NCBI GenBank assembly: GCA_964629325.1
Contig: CAZVSC010000016.1
Location: 1 to 53,538, forward strand
Length of the DNA: 53,538 nucleotides
Direction: 5' to 3'
Source: Eutrophocola sp964629325
GTDB lineage: Bacteria > Pseudomonadota > Gammaproteobacteria > Pseudomonadales > Pseudohongiellaceae
Positions within the stretch are counted from its first letter, which is position 1, and each line of letters opens with the position of its first letter. The notes under the pieces are model-generated. The model was not told the origin of the DNA. It did not search any database and saw only the letters and a program-made list of their open reading frames with translations. This document shows, in pieces, positions 27,247 to 35,872 of this stretch. A program made the position numbers and the translations under genes.

Positions 27247-27999
27247 TTACTGGGGAGCCGTGCCGAGGAGGTAGCCCGCGAGAGTATCCGCCGGTACATA
27301 GCCTGGAAGAATGGTGCCGTCTTCCAGGACCAGGGCCGGCGTACCCGTCACGCCCACTTCCCTGCCCAACTGGTAATGCGAGGCAATGGGGTCGTCACAG
27401 GACGCCTCGGGCACTGCGCCGCCGCGGGTGGCGCTGGTGAACATGACATTGGGGTTTTCCGCACACCAGGTGGAAACCATTTTCTTGTGCGTCTCGGTGT
27501 TCAGCCCGGTACGGGGGTAACCCAGGTACCTGACAGCGATGCCGAGTTCGTTGAGACGGTCCATCTCCCCATGTAATTGGCGGCAGTAGGGACAATCGAC
27601 ATCGGTGAACACGGTGATGGTCGCCTTGCGGCCATCTTTGGGTTCAAAGATGATCATTTCACTTTCCGGCACGGCGGCAATCTTCTTCGCGCGCACCACG
27701 TTGCGGCTTTCCTCGCTGCGGTTCACCAGGCCTTCGGGAAGCGCTTCGTACATGTCGCCCGGAATCAGGAATCTGGCGTCGCCGGTGACATAGATCGTCT
27801 GGCCATTGAACAGGGTAACCTCGAACATGCCATCGACAGGACTGGGCACGATAGCCTCGATGACCATGTTGGGCTGGGTGGTCTGGAAGACGCTGCGGAT
27901 GGCGGTGATGGCCTCATCCGTAGTCTGCGCCTGCAACGGCGACTGCAAAGACAGGACAAGACAGAGAAAAGTCAGAATGGCTTTACCGGCTTTTTGCAT
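27247..27999 (-). CDS. dsbC: Periplasmic disulfide isomerase DsbC
   Basis: The ATG at 27999 (AGGAGA upstream) gives 250 residues with a signal peptide (about 1-24). An N-terminal dimerisation domain is followed by a thioredoxin fold with CPYC at 136-139 and the cis-Pro loop GVTGTPALVL. A second Cys pair (in STWCAEN and EASCDDP) fits the structural disulfide of DsbC. The protein repairs wrong disulfides and fits with the cytochrome- and export-rich periplasm. Position between rplS and hom matches Pseudomonas, except that xerD is missing here. Confidence 0.93.
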   Translation of the reverse strand: MQKAGKAILTFLCLVLSLQSPLQAQTTDEAITAIRSVFQTTQPNMVIEAIVPSPVDGMFEVTLFNGQTIYVTGDARFLIPGDMYEALPEGLVNRSEESRNVVRAKKIAAVPESEMIIFEPKDGRKATITVFTDVDCPYCRQLHGEMDRLNELGIAVRYLGYPRTGLNTETHKKMVSTWCAENPNVMFTSATRGGAVPEASCDDPIASHYQLGREVGVTGTPALVLEDGTILPGYVPADTLAGYLLGTAPQ

Positions 28000-28156
28000 T
28001 GGCTTCTCCTGGTATGCAACCGGCTGGTGCCGGCAAGATAACGTGGATCGCTGGAAGGGTCTTGCTGATGACAACCCGGTTGAACAAGAGACCCGGCACT
28101 ATGGAACTTCATTTCAGTGAAGAATTCAACCCGGCCGGGTCATCCTGTTAACAGGA

Positions 28157-28621
28157 TCAATCTTGCTTGGATTCGTCCTGTTCAGTTGTCTCGTCAACAA
28201 TCGGCTCTTGCGCAACTGCCGCTTCAACCTGGGCAGCGATGGAGACCTCGTCCTGACTGGAATCGCCTTTCTTGCCCAGCTTCTCGGTGATGCGGGCGGC
28301 ACGACCGGTCAGGTCACGCAGGTAGTACAGTTTGGCCTGGCGCACGTCACCGCGACGCTTCAGGGTGATGCTTTCCACCTGGTTGCTGTGGGTCTGGAAA
28401 GTACGCTCCACGCCGACGCCGTGTGACATCTTGCGCACGGTGAACGCGGAATTGAGGCCGCGGTTGCGCTTGCCGATAACGACGCCTTCGAAGGCCTGCA
28501 GACGTTCACGATCGCCTTCCTTGATGCGCACCTGCACCACCACGGTGTCTCCCGGGGAGAATTCAGGCACGTTGGTCTTCATCTGCGCCTTTTCAATTTT
28601 TTCGATAATGCTGTTCTTCAT
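28157..28621 (-). CDS. rplS: 50S ribosomal protein L19
   Basis: About 154 residues from the ATG at 28621, with GGTGG five bases upstream; an ATG directly before it (28624) is equally possible. The core (FSPGDTVVVQVRIKEG, AFEGVVIGKRNRG, RRGDVRQAKLYYLR) is L19. The C-terminus carries an acidic, Gln- and Ala-rich tail of about 35 residues that makes it longer than the usual 115-120. Last gene of the rpsP operon. Confidence 0.95.
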   Translation of the reverse strand: MKNSIIEKIEKAQMKTNVPEFSPGDTVVVQVRIKEGDRERLQAFEGVVIGKRNRGLNSAFTVRKMSHGVGVERTFQTHSNQVESITLKRRGDVRQAKLYYLRDLTGRAARITEKLGKKGDSSQDEVSIAAQVEAAVAQEPIVDETTEQDESKQD

Positions 28622-28671
28622 CATTTCCACCACTGATTGCCCGTGGGCATTTAACTTTTAACTTTTAACGT

Positions 28672-29415
28672 TCAACTTCCCGATTCGACTTCTTCGACAA
28701 ACTCGTTCAGTAATTCCTGCTGCTCTTTCGTCAAGTCCAGTTGCTCCAGCAACTCTGGCCGCCGCTGCCAGGTTCGTCCCAGGCTTTGCTTGAGCCGCCA
28801 GCGCCGTATGGCTTCATGGTCGCCGCTCAACAACACACCCGGCACCGACTTGCCGGCATAGTGTTCTGGCCTCGTGTAATGCGGGCAATCCAGCAAGCCC
28901 TGCATGAACGAGTCCTGTCCGGCGGATTCATCACTGCCCAGCGCACCCGGCTGCAACCGGATGATCGCATCCAGGCAGGCCATGGCCGCGAGCTCTCCGC
29001 CGCTGAGCACGTAATCTCCCAGTGACCACTCTTCATCCACCCGGGTTTCGATGACGCGCTCATCGATTCCTTCATACCGACCGCACAACAGGATGAGGGC
29101 TTCTTCGCCAGCCAGCCTGTTGATGGCGGCCTGGTCGAGTACTCTGCCCTGCGGCGTCAGGTAGATCACCTTCGCCTGGGGCATGGCGGCCTTCGCGGCT
29201 CCCACGGCCTGTTCCAGCGGACCGGTCTTCATCAGCATTCCGGGACCGCCGCCATACGGCCGGTCGTCCACGGTGCGGTGCTTGTCTTCGGTATAGTCCC
29301 GGGGATTCCAGTAACTAACCTCGACGAGGCCATCCCTGATGGCCCGGCCAGTGACACCGAAGTCACTGACCGCAGTAAACATCTCCGGGAAAAGTGTGAT
29401 GATTCCTGCCCGCAT
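28672..29415 (-). CDS. trmD: tRNA (guanine37-N1)-methyltransferase
   Basis: A 247-residue SPOUT-class enzyme. The start RAGIITLFPEMF and the knot motif LLCGRYEGIDERVIE, with SLGDYVLSGGELAAM after it, are diagnostic. It methylates G37 of tRNAs using S-adenosylmethionine. Starts 11 bases after the rimM stop. Confidence 0.96.
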   Translation of the reverse strand: MRAGIITLFPEMFTAVSDFGVTGRAIRDGLVEVSYWNPRDYTEDKHRTVDDRPYGGGPGMLMKTGPLEQAVGAAKAAMPQAKVIYLTPQGRVLDQAAINRLAGEEALILLCGRYEGIDERVIETRVDEEWSLGDYVLSGGELAAMACLDAIIRLQPGALGSDESAGQDSFMQGLLDCPHYTRPEHYAGKSVPGVLLSGDHEAIRRWRLKQSLGRTWQRRPELLEQLDLTKEQQELLNEFVEEVESGS

Positions 29416-29426
29416 GGTTTTGCTGT

Positions 29427-29996
29427 TCAGTAATCCTTTTCCCAGTCGACCAGGACAATTCCGCCCGCAATGTCGACCTGCTTTATCACCTGTCCGCGAA
29501 TCCAGGGGATCAACCGCTCCTGGTCATCCAGGCTCTGGTCTGTTGGCTTCACCACCAGGACATCATTCGCCCCGGTCTCGATCAGGTGATGCACGGTTCC
29601 GAGTGTCTCGTCCTGCAGGTTGATGACCTGCAGGCCTTCCAGCTGGAACCAGTAAAACTCGTTCTCGTCCAGGTCCGGCAGCGCGGCCTTTGCCACCAGC
29701 AGTTCACGACCCGTGTACTGCCTGGCCAGCTCGCGGTCATCACAGCCGCGTATGTGGCCGATGAAATCCTTGCCCTGGATCCTGCTTTCGTCGATCTCTA
29801 TCCTCTCTGTCCTGTCCGGCGCAGTCGCCGCTGCACCGCCTGCAGGTAACGGTGCCAGGATGAAATGCCTGTATTGGAGGATGTTGTCGGCCGGGTCTGT
29901 AAACGAGATCAGTCTGACCCAGCCCTTGATGCCGACTGCCGCACCGATCCTGCCCAGTGTTGTATATCCTTCAGGCTGGCCGGAGGGCTGCGTCAT
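29427..29996 (-). CDS. rimM: 16S rRNA processing protein RimM
   Basis: From the ATG at 29996 (a TTG sits one codon earlier) the protein has 189 residues. LGRIGAAVGIKGWVRLISFTD marks the N-terminal domain, and the PRC-barrel domain follows (ENEFYWFQLEGLQVINLQ, LIPWIRGQVIKQVDI). It binds S19 and assists 30S head assembly. An insertion of about 15 residues rich in Ala/Pro/Gly separates strands of the first domain (near residues 50-65). Confidence 0.94.
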   Translation of the reverse strand: MTQPSGQPEGYTTLGRIGAAVGIKGWVRLISFTDPADNILQYRHFILAPLPAGGAAATAPDRTERIEIDESRIQGKDFIGHIRGCDDRELARQYTGRELLVAKAALPDLDENEFYWFQLEGLQVINLQDETLGTVHHLIETGANDVLVVKPTDQSLDDQERLIPWIRGQVIKQVDIAGGIVLVDWEKDY

Positions 29997-30020
29997 CAAG
30001 CATTCCGCAGCGCTGCCTTA

Positions 30021-30281
30021 TCAGGCGGCTGTGGTGACTGCCTTCTCGGCATCCTTCAGCAGCCTGGCAACACGGTCGCTGGCGATGGCGCCCTGGCCCT
30101 GCCAGTACTTCACCCGCTCCATGTCGACGCGCAGCTTTTCTTCCTGGCCACGGGCACCCGGATTGAAGAACCCGATGCGCTCGATAAAACGGCCATCACG
30201 GGCAAAGCGCTTGTCCGCTACTGTCAGGTGGTAGAAAGGACGCTTCTTTGCACCGCTTCTTGAAAGTCTGATTGTTACCAT
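30021..30281 (-). CDS. rpsP: 30S ribosomal protein S16
   Basis: An 86-residue protein whose start VTIRLSRSGAKKRPFYHLTV is diagnostic of S16. It is the first gene of rpsP-rimM-trmD-rplS. A candidate promoter lies about 95 bases upstream. Confidence 0.97.
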   Translation of the reverse strand: MVTIRLSRSGAKKRPFYHLTVADKRFARDGRFIERIGFFNPGARGQEEKLRVDMERVKYWQGQGAIASDRVARLLKDAEKAVTTAA

Positions 30282-30375
30282 AACTATTTGTTTCCGCTAA
30301 GAAATATTACTTAATACAGGCTCCCGACCCAGGGCCTTGCCATACACAAAATCCAGGACCGGAAAAAAGGCCGGT

Positions 30376-30404
30376 ATTCTACGGGAAAATTTTTCGGTTT
30401 GAAA
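30376..30404 (-). promoter_or_regulatory. Candidate promoter of the rpsP operon
   Basis: Read on the minus strand, -35 TTTCAA (30399-30404) and -10 TAGAAT (30376-30381) are separated by 17 bases. Transcription would start near 30369 and give a leader of roughly 90 bases before rpsP. Confidence 0.55.
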
Positions 30405-30446
30405 CTGTAAGTTACCAAAAACTGTGGGGTTTTTTTGGGTGGGGTT

Positions 30447-31820
30447 TTACATCCTGGGGAAACCGCCGGGCGGTTTCATGCCGCCCATACCGCCCAGGCC
30501 GCGCATCATGTTCGCCATGCCGCCGCCTTTCATCTTTTTCATGACTTTCTGCATCTGTTTGTGCTGTTTCAGCAGGCGGTTGAGGTCCTGGACGGAAGTG
30601 CCGGACCCCTGCGTGATGCGGCGCTTGCGGGAGCCGTTGAGCAGTTCCGGCCGCTGGCGCTCCCTGGCTGTCATGGAGTTTATGATCGCCTCCATGCGCC
30701 CGAAGGTCTTGTCGTCCACCATGCCGGCGGCGGCTTTCTGGGCGCTGCTGAGGCCGGGCATCTTGTCGAGCATGTTCGCCATGCCGCCCATGTTCTTCAT
30801 CTGTTCGAGCTGTTCCTTGAAATCCTGCAGGTCGAAACGCTGGCCGCGCTTGATCTTCTTCGCCAGTTTTTCGGCTTTCTCCTTGTCGACCTTCTTCTCG
30901 ACATCCTCGATCAGCGACAGGACATCGCCCATGCCGAGGATGCGGGAGGCGACACGGTCCGGGTGGAAGGCTTCGAGGCCGTCCGTTTTTTCCCCGATAC
31001 CCAGAAACTTGATGGGTTTGCCGGTGATATGACGCACCGACAACGCGGCACCGCCCCTGGCATCACCATCGGCCTTGGTCAGGATGACACCGGTCAGCGG
31101 CAGCGTATCGTTGAACGCCTTGGCGGTATTCGCTGCATCCTGGCCTGTCATGGCGTCGACCACGAACAGCGTCTCCACCGGGTTGGCCACGGCATGCAGG
31201 GTCTTGATCTCGGCCATCATCTCCTCGTCTACGGCGAGGCGTCCGGCGGTATCGATGAACAGCACATCGATGAACTGTTTTTTCGCCGCAGCAATGGCGT
31301 CCCTGACGATCTGTTCCGGTTTCTGGTCAGGACTGCTGGGGAAGAACGTGACCCCGACTTCACCGGCCAGTGTTTCCAGCTGCTTGATGGCAGCCGGGCG
31401 GTAGACGTCGGCGCTCACCACCATGACGGACTTTTTCTGGGTATTCTTCAGCCACAGTGACAGCTTGGCCACCGTGGTGGTTTTACCGGCGCCCTGCAGG
31501 CCAGCCATGAGCATCACTGCCGGCGGTGTCACCTTCAGGTCGAGCGCCTCGTTGGCCTCGCCCATCAGCGCCTGCAATTCTGCCTGCACGATCTTGATGA
31601 AGGCCTGGCCCGGCGTCAGGCTCTTGCTGACTTCCTGCCCGACGGCACGGAACTTCACCTTGTCGACGAACTCCTGGACGACAAGGAGTGCAACGTCCGC
31701 TTCCAGCAAGGCACGCCTGACTTCACGCAGGCTTTCCTGGATATTGTCTTCCGTCAGGACGGCCTTGCCCGTCAGGCTGCGAAGGGTATGCGATAGTCTG
31801 TCGGTTAAATTCTCAAACAT
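30447..31820 (-). CDS. ffh: Signal recognition particle protein Ffh
   Basis: A 457-residue SRP54 GTPase: N domain, G domain with GLQGAGKTTTVAKL, DTAGRLAVDEEMM and TKADGDARGG, and a Met/Gly-rich M domain at the C-terminus that binds 4.5S RNA and signal sequences. It targets nascent membrane proteins to the SecYEG translocon. It is upstream of rpsP as in many gammaproteobacteria and divergent from the ypjD-like gene. Confidence 0.97.
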   Translation of the reverse strand: MFENLTDRLSHTLRSLTGKAVLTEDNIQESLREVRRALLEADVALLVVQEFVDKVKFRAVGQEVSKSLTPGQAFIKIVQAELQALMGEANEALDLKVTPPAVMLMAGLQGAGKTTTVAKLSLWLKNTQKKSVMVVSADVYRPAAIKQLETLAGEVGVTFFPSSPDQKPEQIVRDAIAAAKKQFIDVLFIDTAGRLAVDEEMMAEIKTLHAVANPVETLFVVDAMTGQDAANTAKAFNDTLPLTGVILTKADGDARGGAALSVRHITGKPIKFLGIGEKTDGLEAFHPDRVASRILGMGDVLSLIEDVEKKVDKEKAEKLAKKIKRGQRFDLQDFKEQLEQMKNMGGMANMLDKMPGLSSAQKAAAGMVDDKTFGRMEAIINSMTARERQRPELLNGSRKRRITQGSGTSVQDLNRLLKQHKQMQKVMKKMKGGGMANMMRGLGGMGGMKPPGGFPRM

Positions 31821-31979
31821 GCGTCTGCATTTTTCCTGTCAGGTCGGATCGAAATGTAGCGAAGGGCGCCATTCTACAAAATCAGGCGGCATGAACACAG
31901 GGCTGCAGGCCAATTAATTCCTGACCTCGCTGCCGAAAAAGAACTTCAACGCCGAAGCCCGTTGTGAGAGACTTTTGCC

Positions 31980-32792
31980 ATGCTAACTCCCATCCTCAGC
32001 ACCCTGGCCAGTTTCGTTGCGGCGATCAGCTACGGCCTGGGGTCCTTCTTCCAGCGCCGGAACCTGACCACCGACCACCAGGACCGGTACCGCGTCCTGG
32101 CGACCGGCACGGTAGCCGTGGCCACCCACTTTGTCGTGATACTGCTCATCACGCTGCAGCCGCAGGGCATCGATTTCGGTTTTTTCAAGGTGGCGTCACT
32201 GGTGAGCTGGGTCATCGTGGTGGCCGTGCTGATAAGCAGCTGGAAAAAGCCTCTCGACAACCTGTTCCTTTACCTGTTTCCGCTCGCACTGGTGTGCCTG
32301 CTCGCCTCCGTCATCCTGCCGAGCCCGTATGACCCGGTGGAAAACCTCTCTGCCGGCGTCGGCCTGCACATCCTGCTCGGCATCCTGGCCGTCAGCATCA
32401 TGACCATCGCTGCCTTCCAGGCCGTGCTGATCTCATTCATGAACCGCCTGCTGAAGGAGAAACGCTCCTTCACGCTGGTCAGTCACCTGCCGCCATTGGA
32501 AACCATGGAAGCACTGCTCTTCGAAATGCTGTGGCTCGGCCTGCTGCTGCTCACCGGTGTCCTGTTGACGGGCGTCATATTCATGGAAGATTTCTTCGGC
32601 CAGCACCTGAGCCACAAGGCTGTGTTGTCGGGCATTTCCTGGCTCGTATTCGCTGTTCTGCTCTGGGGCAGGCACCAGCTCGGCTGGCGCGGCAAAACCG
32701 CCAACCGCTGGATCCTGACCGGCTTCGCTTTCCTGTTCCTGGCCTATTTCGGCAGCAAGTTCGTTCTCGAAATCATCCTGGATCGTGTTTAA
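31980..32792 (+). CDS. YpjD/CcsA-like inner-membrane protein
   Basis: A 270-residue membrane protein with eight hydrophobic segments. It resembles the cytochrome c assembly/CcsA-type YpjD family found next to ffh in gammaproteobacteria (HILLGILAVSIMTIAAFQAVLI and the conserved His residues). It lacks an obvious WWD haem motif. Its function is unknown; some studies place the family near haem or cytochrome handling, but this is not shown here. Divergent from ffh and 22 bases upstream of the CorB-like gene. Confidence 0.82.
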   Translation: MLTPILSTLASFVAAISYGLGSFFQRRNLTTDHQDRYRVLATGTVAVATHFVVILLITLQPQGIDFGFFKVASLVSWVIVVAVLISSWKKPLDNLFLYLFPLALVCLLASVILPSPYDPVENLSAGVGLHILLGILAVSIMTIAAFQAVLISFMNRLLKEKRSFTLVSHLPPLETMEALLFEMLWLGLLLLTGVLLTGVIFMEDFFGQHLSHKAVLSGISWLVFAVLLWGRHQLGWRGKTANRWILTGFAFLFLAYFGSKFVLEIILDRV

Positions 32793-32814
32793 ACGCAACT
32801 AACTGGCACTTCAC

Positions 32815-34113
32815 TTGGAAGAAACTTCACTTACTGTCCTGCTGGGCGTCCTGGTATTCCTTATCCTGATGTCCGCCTATTTCTCCAGTTCAGAAACGGC
32901 CATGATGGCTCTGAACCGGTACCGGCTGCGCCACCTGATCAAGCACAATCACCGCGGCGCCATTCGCGCCGGCAAGCTGCTGGACCAGCCCGACCGCCTT
33001 ATCGGCCTGATCCTGATCGGCAACAACCTGGTGAACTTCATCGCGGCATCCGTTGGCACCGCCATCGCCGTGCGCCTTTGGGGCAACCTCGGTTTCATCC
33101 TTGCCCCCGTACTGCTGACCATCATCGTGCTGGTTTTTGCCGAAGTGACGCCGAAGACCATCGCCGCCCTGTACCCGGAAAAAGTGGCTTATCCGTCCTC
33201 GCTGCTGCTGATCGTCCTGATGAAGGTGTTCTATCCTGCGGTCTGGATGATCAACAAGGTCTCCAACGGGCTGGTGCGGCTATGCGGCCTGAAAGTGGAA
33301 GGCGGCAACTCACTGCACCTTACCAAGGAAGAACTGCGCACCGTGCTCGACGAAAGCGGCGGTCTCATACCCCGCAAGCGTCATGGCATGCTGCTGAACA
33401 TCCTGGACCTGGAAAAGGCCACCGTCGAGGACATCATGGTGCCGCGCAACGAAGTGGTCGGCATCGACCTGGACGATGACATCGCCGAAATTCTTGAAAC
33501 CATCAGCAAGAGCTCCCACACCCTGCTGCCGGTATTCAAGAAGGATCTGAACGAGGTCATTGGCTTCATGCACATGCGCAACATGAGCAAACTCATCGAT
33601 ATCGAGGAGATCAACAAGGCTGAATTGATGCAGCTGATCGAGGAAGCCTACTTCGTTCCTGAATCGACCCCCTTGCACACCCAGCTGTTCAAGTTCCAGA
33701 ACAACAAGAAACGCATGGCTATAGTGGTGGACGAATACGGCGACGTGCAGGGCATCATCACCATTGAGGATATCCTCGAGGAGATCGTCGGCAACTTCAC
33801 CACCAACCTGTCAGAGGAAACCGATGACATCCATCCGCAGCCGGATGGCACTTATATCATCGACGGCACGGCCACCGTTCGTGAAATCAACAAGGCGCTG
33901 GACTGGGACCTGCCCATAGACGGGCCAAAAACGCTCAACGGACTGCTGACCGAAATGCTCGAGATGATTCCGGAAAAAAATGTCTGCGTGCGCCTGCCTT
34001 TCCACTGCGCGGAGATACTCAACGTCCAGGACAACGCCATAAGGACCGTGAAGATGTGGGCACAGGAACCCAGGACGATCGAAGAAGTAACTCAGCAGAC
34101 CCTGTTCACCTGA
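32815..34113 (+). CDS. HlyC/CorC (CorB/YfjD-like) CNNM-family membrane protein
   Basis: A 432-residue protein starting from a TTG (no ATG before the first helix). It has a DUF21/CNNM membrane domain (about 5-190, SAYFSSSETAMMALNRYRLRHL), two CBS domains (about 210-330, TVEDIMVPRNEVVGID; IVVDEYGDVQGIITIEDILEEI) and a C-terminal CorC_HlyC domain (about 345-425). The family is linked to Mg2+/Co2+ efflux or homeostasis. Position after ffh and ypjD matches Pseudomonas. The TTG lacks a good ribosome binding site, so translation may be coupled to the upstream gene. Confidence 0.88.
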   Translation: MEETSLTVLLGVLVFLILMSAYFSSSETAMMALNRYRLRHLIKHNHRGAIRAGKLLDQPDRLIGLILIGNNLVNFIAASVGTAIAVRLWGNLGFILAPVLLTIIVLVFAEVTPKTIAALYPEKVAYPSSLLLIVLMKVFYPAVWMINKVSNGLVRLCGLKVEGGNSLHLTKEELRTVLDESGGLIPRKRHGMLLNILDLEKATVEDIMVPRNEVVGIDLDDDIAEILETISKSSHTLLPVFKKDLNEVIGFMHMRNMSKLIDIEEINKAELMQLIEEAYFVPESTPLHTQLFKFQNNKKRMAIVVDEYGDVQGIITIEDILEEIVGNFTTNLSEETDDIHPQPDGTYIIDGTATVREINKALDWDLPIDGPKTLNGLLTEMLEMIPEKNVCVRLPFHCAEILNVQDNAIRTVKMWAQEPRTIEEVTQQTLFT

Positions 34114-34151
34114 CCACCGGAAACATTGTTTCACCTTGAAACAGTAACCAG

Positions 34152-34718
34152 ATGAAATATTGCCCAGCATGCGCCGGCGAACTCAGTTTCAGGAAACCGG
34201 AGAACGACGATCGGGAGCGCTTCATATGCGATGCCTGCGGTGAAATCCATTACCAGAACCCGCGCATCGTTGTCTGTTCACTGCCCTGCTTCGAAGACAA
34301 GGTCCTGTTGTGCAAACGCTCCATAGAACCCCGTTACGGCTTGTGGACCCTGCCCGGCGGATTCATGGAAAACGATGAGACCACCCAGGAAGCCGCCCTG
34401 CGCGAAACCCGCGAGGAGGCCTGCGCCCGCATCGACCTGCATGGCCTTTATGCTTACTTCAATCTTCCGCACATCAACCAGGTTCACCTGTTCTACCGGG
34501 CCACACTGCTCGACCTGGATTTTGCCGCCGGGCCCGAAAGCCTGGAGGTCGGCCTGTTCGGTCACGAGGAAATTCCATGGCCCGAGATTGCCTTTCCCGC
34601 CGTGGGCAATACACTGGAACACTATTTCAACGACTTGCCCGGTGGACATTTCCCTTTACGGGCGGCCGACGTGGTCCTGACGCCTGAACGTCAGCGCCTG
34701 ATCAGGCCGGCAAACTGA
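34152..34718 (+). CDS. Nudix hydrolase with N-terminal zinc ribbon
   Basis: A 188-residue protein. A zinc ribbon of CPAC (4-7) and CDAC (26-29) precedes the Nudix box (about 70-92, GGFMENDETTQEAALRETREEACA). The usual Gly near the end of the box is Cys, which is common in the Nudix_N_2 subgroup. The members act on nucleotide diphosphates such as ADP-ribose or NADH. The actual substrate is not determined. The fdhD gene follows 7 bases later. Confidence 0.87.
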   Translation: MKYCPACAGELSFRKPENDDRERFICDACGEIHYQNPRIVVCSLPCFEDKVLLCKRSIEPRYGLWTLPGGFMENDETTQEAALRETREEACARIDLHGLYAYFNLPHINQVHLFYRATLLDLDFAAGPESLEVGLFGHEEIPWPEIAFPAVGNTLEHYFNDLPGGHFPLRAADVVLTPERQRLIRPAN

Positions 34719-34725
34719 GAACCCC

Positions 34726-35556
34726 ATGACAGACAGCGGCAAACCACACGCCAACATCACCATCACCACTGTGCGCCCCGGCGACCGCAAGGAAAAAGAT
34801 GACATTGTGGCGGTCGAGGAGCCCCTTGAGATTCGCCTTGGTTACCGTGATGCCCTCAAGGGCCGCATGCACAAAAGCATTTCCATCACCATGCGCACGC
34901 CGGGCGACGATCTCAATCTTGCCTGCGGCTTTCTCTACAGCGAAAGCATCATTGGCGACATCAACGACATCGAGTCCATCGACGACAGCGCTGACAACGT
35001 CATTCGCCTGGAACTGCACAACGAAGCCGTTTTCGACATCGCGCGGCTCGACAGGCATTTCTACACCTCATCGAGCTGCGGTGTGTGCGGCAAGGCGTCC
35101 CTGGAGGCGCTGAGCACCAGCGGCTATGACGCCCTGCTCGACAACGACTTCACCATGCCGCGCAAGCTGCTGTACAACCTTGGTGCCAGGCTCAGGGAAA
35201 AACAGTCGCTGTTCCACCAGACTGGCGGCTGTCATGCCACGGCAACCTTCAATGACCATGGTGAAATCCTCAATGTTACCGAGGATGTCGGCCGCCACAA
35301 TGCCATGGACAAACTCATCGGCGGCCTGCTGCGTGCCCGCCTGCTGCCGCTCAGCAAGATGGGCATCATCGTCAGCGGCCGGGCCAGTTTCGAGCTGATG
35401 CAGAAAGCCCTCGTTGCCGGCTGCCCCATGCTCGTCGCTGTCGGCGCCCCCTCTTCCCTGGCCGTCGAACTGGCACAGGAATTCAATGTCACACTGGTGG
35501 GCTTCCTCGGCACCAGCAGCCTCAACATCTACCACAATCCCGGCGCCATCGACTGA
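34726..35556 (+). CDS. fdhD: Formate dehydrogenase sulfurtransferase FdhD
   Basis: A 276-residue protein. The two active Cys are in SSCGVCGK (C118 and C121), and FHQTGGCHATATF plus EDVGRHNAMDKLIGG are family hallmarks. FdhD moves sulfur from a cysteine desulfurase onto the Mo-bis-MGD cofactor, a step needed for active molybdenum formate dehydrogenases. It is a partner for the FdsGBA enzyme encoded about 11 kb downstream. Confidence 0.95.
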   Translation: MTDSGKPHANITITTVRPGDRKEKDDIVAVEEPLEIRLGYRDALKGRMHKSISITMRTPGDDLNLACGFLYSESIIGDINDIESIDDSADNVIRLELHNEAVFDIARLDRHFYTSSSCGVCGKASLEALSTSGYDALLDNDFTMPRKLLYNLGARLREKQSLFHQTGGCHATATFNDHGEILNVTEDVGRHNAMDKLIGGLLRARLLPLSKMGIIVSGRASFELMQKALVAGCPMLVAVGAPSSLAVELAQEFNVTLVGFLGTSSLNIYHNPGAID

Positions 35557-35872
35557 AAGTCCTCATTGGGGACTGACCATCTAAATATCCCTGATAGGGA
35601 CGATTTGCCTTGTTTTACCCATGCAATGCTCAGTACTATCCTCAGGTACCTCATGCAAAGGGGCAGGCATCTCTTCCCAGCCACGGCTGGCTGAGCGGAA
35701 TGGATTCACACCCTGTGTTCTTGTGCTGCAACCGGATTTTCCCGGAACGAAAATCCAGAGCGGCAAAGAATATCTCCGATCACGGTCCGGATTGCCTGAG
35801 GGGCACTAAACCCGCTTAGCTTATTTTTGGAAACGCGGGCTGAAAGGACAAACAAAACAAGGGGAACAAACC
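35557..35872. other. Intergenic region before the TonB receptor gene
   Basis: About 316 bases with no convincing coding frame. A small inverted repeat AGTCC/GGACT lies just after fdhD. The region upstream of 35873 has an inverted repeat of CCCGC and GCGGG about 20 bases apart (near 35810-35840). AAGGGG before the ATG is the ribosome binding site. A promoter must lie here but no clear -35/-10 pair was found. Confidence 0.4.

Noticed and set aside
28142..28157. Palindrome ATCCTG-TTAA-CAGGAT after rplS as a terminator
   Set aside because: No T-run follows on the minus strand, so it is not a clear intrinsic terminator.
34128..34142. Inverted repeat GTTTCA-CCT-TGAAAC before the Nudix gene
   Set aside because: Too short and too close to the start codon to call an operator or terminator with confidence.
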